Both the position numbers and the translations under genes were made by a program. A DNA stretch of 64,000 bases from Secundilactobacillus kimchicus JCM 15530 (GTDB lineage Bacteria; Bacillota; Bacilli; Lactobacillales; Lactobacillaceae), in NCBI RefSeq assembly GCF_001433995.1, contig NZ_AZCX01000005.1:85427-149426 (forward strand). The letters run 5' to 3'. How positions within the stretch are numbered: the stretch's first letter is position 1; every line of letters begins with the position of its first letter. The notes under the pieces are model-generated. The model did no database searches. It worked only from the letters and a program-made list of their open reading frames with translations, and was not told the DNA's origin. Below, one piece after another: positions 9,168 to 16,288 of the stretch.

Positions 9168-9291
9168 GTGATGACGTCATTAAGACGTCACAATTGATCG
9201 TGCCGATTAACACAAGATAGATTAAATGTAACCGATTACAATAAAAGGGTTGTTTTTTAAATTGATTTAAGATACATTATTAATCGGGTAA

Positions 9292-9302
9292 TGTGATGTA
9301 TT
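9292..9302 (+). promoter_or_regulatory. Candidate CcpN operator ahead of ppdK
   Basis: TGTGATGTATT matches 10 of 11 positions of the B. subtilis CcpN consensus TRTGHYATAYW as I remember it, and lies about 24 bases before the ppdK start, overlapping the expected promoter. No clean -35/-10 pair could be assigned here. Just upstream, TGACGTCA-type inverted repeats occur at about 9172-9190. Confidence 0.35.
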
Positions 9303-9325
9303 ATTTATAGGAAAGAGTGACTAAT

Positions 9326-11968
9326 ATGACAAAACAAATCTATTCATTTTCCGAAGGTAACATGACAATGCGCGACTTATTAGGTGGCAAGGGGGCGAAT
9401 TTGGCAGAAATGACCCACTTGGGGCTCCCCGTACCGCCTGGGTTTACGATCACAACTGCGGCTTGTCATGAGTATCAACAAACGGGCAAGTTAAGTGACG
9501 CGCTTTTAGCAGAATTGAATCAGGCACTGATGGCGCTAAGCCAACAGACCGAAAAACGGTTCGGCGGCACCTCACACCCGCTGTTGGTCTCGGTCCGGTC
9601 TGGGGCCGCCATTTCAATGCCCGGTATGATGGATACGATCCTCAATATTGGTTTAAACGATGAGACGGTCGCCGCACTGGCCGCCTTTACGCATAATGAA
9701 CGGTTTGCTTTGGACAGTTACCGGCGATTGTTGGCCATGTTTGGTAACGTGGTTTACGGAATTGATGAGGCTGCGTTTGACCAAGTGTTGACAACGGTCA
9801 AGACTCAAAATGGGTACCATTCCGATTTATCGCTCACGGTAAACGATTTACAGTCAATTATTACGGCATTCAAGCAACTCTATCTAGAATCGGGCCGAGG
9901 CGCCTTTCCTCAGGATCCAAGCGACCAGTTGTTGGCGGCCATCAACGCCGTTTTTGAATCGTGGCATAATCACCGGGCTCAGGTTTATCGCCGCCAAAAC
10001 AATATTTCAGAATCGTTAGGAACTGCGGTCAACGTTCAGGAGATGGTGTTTGGCAACGCTGGGGCAGATTCGGGGACTGGAGTGGCCTTTACCCGAAACC
10101 CAGCGACCGGGGAACCGGCCCTTTTCGGCGAATATTTGTTGAATGCCCAGGGCGAAGATGTTGTTGCGGGGATTCGAACGCCGCAACCGGTTGCGGTTTT
10201 ACAGGAAGATATGCCAGCGTTATACGAGCAATTAGTCGAAACGGCGGCCGTTCTTGAGACCCACTATCATGACATGCAAGACCTTGAATTTACGATCGAA
10301 AAAGGCCAGATGTTCCTATTGCAAGCAAGAAGTGGAAAACGAACCCCCACTGCGGCGGTCAAAATTGCAGTTGATCAGGTGGCGGAGGGGTTAATCTCAA
10401 AAGAAACGGCGCTGCTTCGGGTCAAACCAGAGTCGGTGTCAGAAATGCTTCATCCAGAATTTGACACTGCTGACTTAGCCCGTCAGACGCCCTTAACCAA
10501 GGGACTCCCTGCTTCGCCAGGGGCGGCAACCGGTCAAGTCTACTTCTCAGCAGCGGCCGCCAAGCAAGCAGCTGAGAATGGACAAAAAGTCGTGCTGATG
10601 CGCCAGGACACGTCACCTGAAGATATTGAGGGCATGATTGTGAGTCAAGCCATCGTCACGTCGCGGGGGGGGATGACGTCGCACGCAGCCGTTGTGGCCC
10701 GCGGGATGGGAGCGACCGGCGTCGTCGGGACTCACGACCTCGTCGTTGATGCGCCTAACCAGTGCGCACGAGTCAACCAGCAAGAAATTCATGAAGGAGA
10801 CTGGGTTTCCGTCGATGGGACTTCGGGTGCTTTGATGCTGGGGCAAATCAAAACCACGCCAGCCGCGGTTAAAGGCGAGTTATCCACCCTATTGAATTGG
10901 GCCAAGGATATCGCTGACATGGGGGTCTATACGAATGCCGATACGCCAAGCGATTTTCAACGGGCCCTGGATTTTGATGCGGACGGGATTGGACTGACCC
11001 GAACCGAGCACATGTTTTTTAAGCCGGAGCGCCTCTTACAGATGCGCCGGTTAATCCTCGCCACTGATGCGGCCGACCGGAAGGATCCGTTATCCAAGTT
11101 ATTAACGATGCAACAGGCTGACTTTTACGAGCTATACCAATTAGCGCAAACCAAAGAAGTGACGATTCGACTACTCGACCCACCACTCCATGAATTTTTA
11201 CCCCATGATGAAAAAGAAATTCAGCTTGTTGCAACGCAGATTGGGGTTTCCCCTGACGAGCTTCGTGATCGCGTGGCCGCGTTAAAGGAGCTTAACCCAA
11301 TGTTAGGTCATCGGGGGGACCGGTTAGCCGTGACGTTCCCTGATATTTATGAGATGCAAGTTCAAGCTATTATGACGGCCGTGTTGAGACATCGAAAACA
11401 GGGGCTTGAGGTCCAGCCGCACATTATGATTCCGTTGACGGATTCCAGGGCAGAAATGGCCTGGGTCCGGGCTCTGGTTGAAGGTCAAATTCAGCGGATG
11501 CAGCCTGAAACGGGGGCGAAAGTTAGCTATACCATTGGTACTATGATGGAGATGCCGCGGGCCTGTGTGACGGCTGATCAAGTGGCCAGGGAGTCGGACT
11601 TTTTCAGTTTTGGGACGAACGATTTGACGCAACTGACGTTTGGTTACTCCCGTGACGACGTGGGCGCCTTTCTGCCAGAGTACCTTCGACAGGGAATTTT
11701 ACCGGCTGATCCGTTTCAGACCATTGATACGCAAGGCGTTGGTGAGTTAATGAAAATGGCCGTCAATAAGGGTCGACAGACTAAGCCCGACTTACCAATT
11801 GGGGTCTGCGGAGAGGTCGGAGGTGACCCCGCCTCAATCGCGTTCTTCGAAGAAATCGGCGTCACGTACGTGTCCTGTTCTCCATTCCGGGTACCCGTCG
11901 CAAGGCTGGCGGCGGCAAGGGCAAAATTAAACAAAGTGCGGACCCAAACGGGTGACCACGGCGGATAA
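9326..11968 (+). CDS. ppdK: Pyruvate, phosphate dikinase
   Basis: PPDK (880 residues) interconverts pyruvate, ATP and phosphate with phosphoenolpyruvate, AMP and pyrophosphate, a cytosolic route to PEP for gluconeogenesis. Domains in order are the ATP-grasp nucleotide-binding domain (GGKGANLAEM near residue 21; SVRSGAAISMPGMMDT near 93), the phosphohistidine domain (SRGGMTSHAAVVARGMG, catalytic His453), and the PEP/pyruvate TIM barrel (GTNDLTQ; CGEVGGDP with Cys828). ATG at 9326 has AGGAAAG about ten bases ahead; GTG at 9317 is less likely. The last about 12 residues (from NKVRTQT on) lie beyond the usual family end and are encoded by the first copy of a duplicated 110-bp repeat. No PPDK regulatory protein gene is adjacent. 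Confidence 0.96.
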   Translation: MTKQIYSFSEGNMTMRDLLGGKGANLAEMTHLGLPVPPGFTITTAACHEYQQTGKLSDALLAELNQALMALSQQTEKRFGGTSHPLLVSVRSGAAISMPGMMDTILNIGLNDETVAALAAFTHNERFALDSYRRLLAMFGNVVYGIDEAAFDQVLTTVKTQNGYHSDLSLTVNDLQSIITAFKQLYLESGRGAFPQDPSDQLLAAINAVFESWHNHRAQVYRRQNNISESLGTAVNVQEMVFGNAGADSGTGVAFTRNPATGEPALFGEYLLNAQGEDVVAGIRTPQPVAVLQEDMPALYEQLVETAAVLETHYHDMQDLEFTIEKGQMFLLQARSGKRTPTAAVKIAVDQVAEGLISKETALLRVKPESVSEMLHPEFDTADLARQTPLTKGLPASPGAATGQVYFSAAAAKQAAENGQKVVLMRQDTSPEDIEGMIVSQAIVTSRGGMTSHAAVVARGMGATGVVGTHDLVVDAPNQCARVNQQEIHEGDWVSVDGTSGALMLGQIKTTPAAVKGELSTLLNWAKDIADMGVYTNADTPSDFQRALDFDADGIGLTRTEHMFFKPERLLQMRRLILATDAADRKDPLSKLLTMQQADFYELYQLAQTKEVTIRLLDPPLHEFLPHDEKEIQLVATQIGVSPDELRDRVAALKELNPMLGHRGDRLAVTFPDIYEMQVQAIMTAVLRHRKQGLEVQPHIMIPLTDSRAEMAWVRALVEGQIQRMQPETGAKVSYTIGTMMEMPRACVTADQVARESDFFSFGTNDLTQLTFGYSRDDVGAFLPEYLRQGILPADPFQTIDTQGVGELMKMAVNKGRQTKPDLPIGVCGEVGGDPASIAFFEEIGVTYVSCSPFRVPVARLAAARAKLNKVRTQTGDHGG

Positions 11969-12035
11969 GGCAGGAGCTCAAAAAATCCCGGGTTTGGATT
12001 TTATGAGCTGATGACTTATCCAGGAGTGGACAGTT
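11926..12035 (+). repeat. 110-bp direct repeat, copy 1 (encodes the ppdK C-terminus)
   Basis: This unit begins inside ppdK, supplies its last codons and stop, and recurs 122 bases downstream with a single difference (C at 11939, T at 12061). Inside it, GGATAAG/CTTATCC (11963-11969 and 12015-12021) enclose AGCTCAAAAAATCC/GGATTTTATGAGCT, forming a long imperfect stem-loop around CGGGTTT. CCAC and GTGG extend the outer ends. There is no T-run, so it is not an ordinary terminator. Confidence 0.95.
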
Positions 12036-12047
12036 TGGGGGAGCCGG

Positions 12048-12157
12048 ATTAAACAAAGTGTGGACCCAAACGGGTGACCACGGCGGATAAGGCAGGAGCT
12101 CAAAAAATCCCGGGTTTGGATTTTATGAGCTGATGACTTATCCAGGAGTGGACAGTT
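12048..12157 (+). repeat. 110-bp direct repeat, copy 2
   Basis: Second copy of the unit, separated from copy 1 by 12 bases (12036-12047). It repeats the 3' coding end of ppdK, out of any gene, together with the whole stem-loop. Period 122. Confidence 0.95.
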
Positions 12158-12198
12158 ACACGGATCGAATGAGGTTGGTCTCGGCCCTCGATTGCCCC

Positions 12199-12228
12199 TT
12201 GTTTTCACCACGGCCGTTAAGGCATAAT
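12199..12228 (+). promoter_or_regulatory. Promoter of the GNAT gene
   Basis: TTGTTT (12199-12204), 18-base spacer, CATAAT (12223-12228), about 30 bases before the start codon. Confidence 0.45.
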
Positions 12229-12259
12229 GGTCCTAGTGAACAGGATGGAGGGCGTTAAA

Positions 12260-12721
12260 TTGATTATCCGAAACGATCAACTTACCGAAGCGGATTACAA
12301 TCAAATAGCCGATATTTGGCTGGCTGATAACCTTAAGAGTCACCAATTTATTGAAGCCAGTTATTGGCAAGAGCATCTTGAGACGGCGGTTGCGGCTTTT
12401 CCCAAGGCTAATTTGTATGTGGAAAAAACTGATGGTCAGGTGCGCGGTTTTCTCGGCATGACCGGGGATGCGATCGAAGGGCTGTTTGTTGCTCAGACGG
12501 ATCAGCGCCAAGGGGTCGGTCAAGCGCTGATGGAGGCGGCGAAAGCTGAACACGACGTCTTGACGTTACAGGTTTATTGGAAAAATCATGCTGCACTGAA
12601 GTTTTACCTAGCCCAAGAATTTAAGGTGGATGACGACCATGTCGAGGAAGCGACGAAACAAGCGGTTTATGACATGGTGTGGCGGAAAAATAAGGATAAC
12701 CTGCATGGCTTTGACGCTTAG
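12260..12721 (+). CDS. GNAT-family N-acetyltransferase
   Basis: A 153-residue acetyltransferase using acetyl-CoA. The acetyl-CoA loop is QRQGVGQAL (R/Q-x-x-G-x-G), in strand-loop-helix context GLFVAQTDQRQGVGQALMEA around residues 80-100. The TTG at 12260 is the best start: GGAGGG sits eight bases ahead and gives MIIRNDQLTEADYNQI; ATGs at 12227 and 12245 lie upstream but the latter is inside the ribosome site. The sequence resembles YjaB-like small acetyltransferases; substrate unknown. Single-gene unit between the repeat region and a terminator. Confidence 0.85.
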   Translation: MIIRNDQLTEADYNQIADIWLADNLKSHQFIEASYWQEHLETAVAAFPKANLYVEKTDGQVRGFLGMTGDAIEGLFVAQTDQRQGVGQALMEAAKAEHDVLTLQVYWKNHAALKFYLAQEFKVDDDHVEEATKQAVYDMVWRKNKDNLHGFDA

Positions 12722-12752
12722 AAATGGTTGAAGTAGGGTGGAAAGTGAAGTG

Positions 12753-12796
12753 CCCCATAATCGTTAGCTCAAGTGGCCAACGGTTGTGGGGTTTTT
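12753..12796 (+). terminator. Rho-independent terminator after GNAT gene
   Basis: CCCCATAATCGTTAGCT pairs imperfectly with GGCCAACGGTTGTGGGG, then TTTTT. Confidence 0.75.
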
Positions 12797-12886
12797 AGAT
12801 AGCCAAAGCAAAAGCATTGAAAAATAAGCCTCGAAACGATACACTGCTTGTTGAAAGCGGTAACAAAATGGATCGGAGGGCTTAAG

Positions 12887-13621
12887 ATGGGACAATTAGA
12901 TGGTAAAGTAGCGATTATCACGGGTGCCTCCCAAGGAATGGGGGCAGCACACGCTAAGTTATTTGTAGCGGAAGGTGCTAAGGTGGTCATTACGGATATT
13001 AACGCGGAAAAGGGCGAAGCCTATGCCGATGAATTAGGTGAAAATGCTATTTTTGTGAAGCAGGATGTCGCGAGCGAGCAAGATTGGCAAACGGTTGTGG
13101 CAGCGACCCTTGAGAAGTGGGGGCAAATTGATATTTTAGTCAATAATGCCGGTATTACGTACTCTAAGTCGCTGTTTGACGTGTCACTGGCTGATTATCA
13201 AAAAATCGTCAATATTAATCAGGTCAGCGTCTTTCTTGGTATGAAGACGGTCGCGGCTAAGATGAAAGAAGCGGGTCGTGGTAGCATTGTTAATGTTAGT
13301 TCTCTAAATGGTTTAGTGGGTGGTGCAATTGGGTATACTGATACCAAGTTCGCCGTTCGGGGCATGACTAAAGCGGCTGCACTAGAACTCGCCCATTACG
13401 GGATTCGGGTCAACTCGGTGCACCCAGGGGTCATTTCGACGCCGATGATCCACCAAGGGGATACGGATGCAGCTGTGGCTGAATTTGCAAAGTCAATTCC
13501 ACTAGGCCGCATTGCGGAACCCGAGGAAGTATCTAAGATGGTCCTGTTCCTGGCCTCTGATAATTCAAGTTATTCCACTGGTTCTGAGTTTGTGATTGAT
13601 GGCGGCATATCGGCCCAATGA
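12887..13621 (+). CDS. Short-chain dehydrogenase/reductase
   Basis: Classical SDR of 244 residues with a Rossmann fold. TGASQGMG (12-19) binds the cofactor, NNAG (86-89) is the structural motif, and Ser139, Tyr150 and Lys154 (YTDTK) form the catalytic triad. Asp37 after beta-2 (VVITDIN) suggests NAD(H) rather than NADP(H). It resembles the secondary-alcohol and hydroxysteroid dehydrogenases of lactobacilli, including L. brevis R-specific ADH, and shares its C-terminal ending in Ala-Gln. The ATG at 12887 follows GGAGGG at good spacing; upstream in-frame codons lack one. Substrate unknown. Confidence 0.9.
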   Translation: MGQLDGKVAIITGASQGMGAAHAKLFVAEGAKVVITDINAEKGEAYADELGENAIFVKQDVASEQDWQTVVAATLEKWGQIDILVNNAGITYSKSLFDVSLADYQKIVNINQVSVFLGMKTVAAKMKEAGRGSIVNVSSLNGLVGGAIGYTDTKFAVRGMTKAAALELAHYGIRVNSVHPGVISTPMIHQGDTDAAVAEFAKSIPLGRIAEPEEVSKMVLFLASDNSSYSTGSEFVIDGGISAQ

Positions 13622-13651
13622 CTGGTTCGCAAAAATAAGTATCAGAAAGAC

Positions 13652-13700
13652 AAAAAGGTGTTAGCCGCTTGAAAGTTTCAAGTAGCTGACACCTTTTTTT
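13652..13700. terminator. Terminator between SDR and aldo/keto reductase genes
   Basis: AAAAAGGTGT..AGC pairs with GCT..ACACCTTTTT around an inner CTTGAAA/TTTCAAG hairpin. Works for both convergent genes. Confidence 0.85.
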
Positions 13701-13743
13701 GAGGGTCAGTGTTTCAATTTTGACCTTGATAGCCGCACCGATG

Positions 13744-14748
13744 TTACCGGGACCAGTCAATCTGGGTTTGACGGTCCAAAATTCGGTCAATTTCGGCGAG
13801 TTCGTCGGTCGTGAAGTCGAGGTGGGCGAGTGCTTTGACGTTGTCGTCAAGTTGGCCTGGTCGACTGGCCCCAATTAAGACGCTCACTAATTCGGGCTCC
13901 CGCAGGTTCCAGGCCAGGGCCATTTCAGCCAGTGTCTGGTGGCGACTGTGGGCGAGGTCGTTGAGCGCCTGAACAGTTTTGATTGTTGAGGCCACCTGCT
14001 TGGGTTGTAAGAACGGACTGGATGAGCGAGACGCTCTGGAGTTGGCTGGAATGCCGTTGAGGTATTTATCCGTCAACAGTCCCTGTGACAGGGGACTAAA
14101 GCCAATTGCTGCCTTACCAGCGCTTTTAAGAACGGGGAATAAGTCGGTTTCAGGTTGGCGGTTAAACATGTTATAGCGTACTTGGTGGATGATAAACGGG
14201 GTCCTCAATTTCTCGAATTCAGCCATCATGGCCGCCGTTTGCGCGCCATCGTAGTTTGAAATGCCAATGTAGAGGGCCTTACCTTGGCGCACCAAATCGT
14301 CCAGGGCACCAGCTGTCTCAGCTAAGTCGGTCTGGGGATCAAAGCGGTGACTGTAAAAAATATCAACGTAATCTAACCCCATCCGTTGCAGGCTCTGATT
14401 AGCACTCGCAATAATGCTTTTACGAGAGCCAAACGAGCCATACGGTCCCGGCCACATATCATAGCCGGCCTTGCTAGCAATCACAAGTTCATCCCGGTGG
14501 CCAGCTAGGTCGTTACGCAGGATGCGGCCGAAATTCTCCTCAGCGCTGCCGGGGATTGGCCCGTAGTTATTAGCGAGGTCAAAGTAGGTGATGCCAAGGT
14601 CAAAGGCTCGCTTGATGAGGGCGCGTTGGCTTGCCATGGGGTCCACGCTGCCAAAGTTGTGCCAGAGGCCAAGAGAAAAGGCGGGTAGCCGTAAGCCGCT
14701 TTTGCCCACGTGGCGGTAAATCATCTGATCATATCTTGAGCTTGTCAT
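13744..14748 (-). CDS. Aldo/keto reductase, YghZ/GPR type
   Basis: A 334-residue NADPH-dependent aldo/keto reductase on the minus strand. The catalytic tetrad is Asp57, Tyr62 (FDLANNYG), Lys93 (SKAGYDMWPG) and His134 (YSHRFDPQTDL). The stretch NNYGPIPGSAEENFGRIL is characteristic of the YghZ/Gpr subgroup (L-glyceraldehyde 3-phosphate reductase, methylglyoxal detoxification). The ribosome site AGGAGGT lies nine bases before the ATG. It is divergent from azlC. Substrate preference is inferred from subgroup similarity only. Confidence 0.9.
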   Translation of the reverse strand: MTSSRYDQMIYRHVGKSGLRLPAFSLGLWHNFGSVDPMASQRALIKRAFDLGITYFDLANNYGPIPGSAEENFGRILRNDLAGHRDELVIASKAGYDMWPGPYGSFGSRKSIIASANQSLQRMGLDYVDIFYSHRFDPQTDLAETAGALDDLVRQGKALYIGISNYDGAQTAAMMAEFEKLRTPFIIHQVRYNMFNRQPETDLFPVLKSAGKAAIGFSPLSQGLLTDKYLNGIPANSRASRSSSPFLQPKQVASTIKTVQALNDLAHSRHQTLAEMALAWNLREPELVSVLIGASRPGQLDDNVKALAHLDFTTDELAEIDRILDRQTQIDWSR

Positions 14749-14883
14749 TGAATAACCTCCTGATGTTTCATGCCATTATTATACGTCCATTAAACAAACT
14801 TAACCGAATTATTTTGAAGTCGTTGACTTTAGCGAGCGCCATCGTTAACATGAGACTATTAGAAAAATGAGGGGATGATGAGA

Positions 14884-15591
14884 ATGACGGATGACCTATC
14901 ACCACGGGCTGGGGTGATGGAAGCCGTCCCGACGGCGTTTGGCTACATTGGTGTTGGGATAGCCTTTGGCATTATTGCAAAGGCGAACGGCTTTAGTTTG
15001 TTAGAAATCTTGTTACTGTCAATGGTTACATATGGGGGCTCCGCTCAGTTTATTATGGTGAGCATGATGGCGGTACACGCTAGCTTGCTGGCCATTTTAC
15101 TCTCCGTCTTTCTGGTCAATTCACGGATGATTTTAATGAGCACAGTGGTGGCGCCCTATTTTAAATCGGAATCTATGATGCGAAATATCGTTATCGGGTC
15201 CCTGATTACTGATGAAACATTCGCGTTGGGCATGAATAAGTTGAATTATACGGACCACACCTTACGATTCGGGTGGTACAACGCCGCTAATTTATTCGCG
15301 TATCTCATCTGGGCTGTGGCGACGGTGGTCGGTGGGGCATTAGGGACTTTGATTGTTGATCCCCAGAAATTTGGGATGGATTTTGCGATTGTGGCCATGT
15401 TCATCGGATTGTTGTACCTGCAAGTCATTGCCGATAAGACGATTCGGCTAACGATTCAACTGGCTGTCATTGGCTTTGTCATCGTCATTATGGTGGTCGG
15501 CCTGATTTTTATTCCCAAAAATGCACTCTTGTTGTTAGCCGCTATTTTGGGATGTTCATTTGGGGTGGTGTTAAAACATGGCGCTCGATAG
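14884..15591 (+). CDS. azlC: AzlC-family branched-chain amino acid exporter, large subunit
   Basis: Integral membrane protein (235 residues, about seven helices) of the AzlC/YgaZ family. With the small AzlD partner it exports branched-chain amino acids. Typical segments are GVMEAVPTAFGYIGVGIAFG at the N-terminus and YGGSAQFIMVSMMA near residue 52. ATG 14884 is selected because TGAGGGG lies nine bases upstream; ATGs at 14875 and 14878 are too close to it. It overlaps azlD by 14 bases. The location directly before the liv import operon puts exporter and importer of the same amino acids side by side. Confidence 0.92.
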   Translation: MTDDLSPRAGVMEAVPTAFGYIGVGIAFGIIAKANGFSLLEILLLSMVTYGGSAQFIMVSMMAVHASLLAILLSVFLVNSRMILMSTVVAPYFKSESMMRNIVIGSLITDETFALGMNKLNYTDHTLRFGWYNAANLFAYLIWAVATVVGGALGTLIVDPQKFGMDFAIVAMFIGLLYLQVIADKTIRLTIQLAVIGFVIVIMVVGLIFIPKNALLLLAAILGCSFGVVLKHGAR

Positions 15592-15904
15592 TTACGTTTT
15601 GGGGGTTATTTTAGTTAGTGGGTTAGTCACTTGGTTATCGCGAATTTTCCCTTTTGTCTTATTGAAACACTTTAGTTTACCAGCAGTGGTGATTAATTTT
15701 TTGAGCTTTGTGCCCATTAGTATTATGACCGCACTGTGGATTAATAGCTTGTTTATTCAACACTTGGGGCACTTTCCAGCAGTGGATTGGCCTAACTTTT
15801 TAGCGAGTGGGCCGACCATTTTAAGTGCCATGATTTCTAAGAACTTGATGGTAATCGTGGTTGTTGGCGTGATTTCTTTAGCAGTCATAAAGGCTGTCAT
15901 GTAA
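15578..15904 (+). CDS. azlD: AzlD-family branched-chain amino acid exporter, small subunit
   Basis: A 108-residue membrane protein with about four helices. The segment WLSRIFPFVLL near residue 20 is typical of the AzlD/YgaH family. The start codon lies inside the end of azlC, so the two are translationally coupled and presumably form the exporter complex. No clear terminator follows; the promoter of the liv leader starts about 40 bases downstream, so read-through into the liv leader is possible. Confidence 0.92.
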   Translation: MALDSYVLGVILVSGLVTWLSRIFPFVLLKHFSLPAVVINFLSFVPISIMTALWINSLFIQHLGHFPAVDWPNFLASGPTILSAMISKNLMVIVVVGVISLAVIKAVM

Positions 15905-15944
15905 GGGTTTTGAATATAATAGTGTGAATAATATTAAAAAAACG

Positions 15945-15974
15945 TTGACGTTTTCTCATTCGTATGGGTATACT
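15945..15974 (+). promoter_or_regulatory. livJ: Promoter of the liv operon leader
   Basis: TTGACG (15945-15950), 18-base spacer, TATACT (15969-15974). The transcript would start near 15981 and carry a leader of about 300 bases before livJ. Confidence 0.75.
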
Positions 15975-16015
15975 CTAATCATTAAATCAAGCAATCTTAA
16001 CGGGAGGTTACCAAC

Positions 16016-16111
16016 ATGTCAGCTCAATACACCATCATCGCGGTAACCACTACCGTTCAAGATTTAGTCTTATTATTAAAAACCAAGGACCCGACATTGA
16101 CTGCGTTGTAG
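16016..16111 (+). CDS. liv operon leader peptide (31 residues, rich in Leu/Ile/Val)
   Basis: A small frame with a strong ribosome site, GGGAGG at 16002-16007, eight bases before ATG. The peptide begins MSAQYTIIAV and contains 11 Leu/Ile/Val and 7 Thr in 31 residues. Its core codons are TTA GTC TTA TTA TTA (16064-16078), preceded by ATC ATC and GTA. It ends at TAG, about 80 bases before a strong terminator and 180 before livJ. This is the classical layout of a ribosome-sensing attenuation leader for branched-chain amino acid genes. It is too short for homology calls; the evidence is codon content, ribosome site and the structures that follow. Confidence 0.8.
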   Translation: MSAQYTIIAVTTTVQDLVLLLKTKDPTLTAL

Positions 16112-16224
16112 GACACGCCTACACCACATCAACAAGTTGAGCCCTTATTTATGTTTTTAATGATGAGGGCTTGATCAATATCAGCGGATTTCAAACCTCA
16201 TTCATTAAAGAATGAGGTTTTTTT
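16107..16224 (+). promoter_or_regulatory. Transcription attenuator of the liv operon
   Basis: Mutually exclusive pairings are visible. A hairpin TGTAGG/CCTACA (16107-16123) spans the leader stop codon. AGCCCT (16140-16145) can pair with AGGGCT (16166-16171). AATGATGAGG (16159-16168) can instead pair with CCTCA-T-TCATT (16196-16206), which is the 5' arm of the terminator. The terminator is AAACCTCATTC (16193-16203) with GAATGAGGTTT (16210-16220) and a T-run. The second pairing would be the antiterminator. Which pairing forms when ribosomes stall is inference. Confidence 0.75.
16193..16224 (+). terminator. Intrinsic terminator in the liv leader
   Basis: Perfect 11-bp stem with a six-base loop and eight T, located between leader peptide and livJ rather than after a gene. 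Confidence 0.92.
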
Positions 16225-16288
16225 ATTGCCTGACACCAAGGGAGGTCAGTTTGTCAGACAAGCTAATTACAGAAAGTGGGATGGAATA

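Noticed and set aside
11862..12211. Minus-strand frames that translate the duplicated unit and share a repeated peptide
   Set aside because: The similarity comes only from the DNA repeat; there is no ribosome site and one frame is antisense to the ppdK end.
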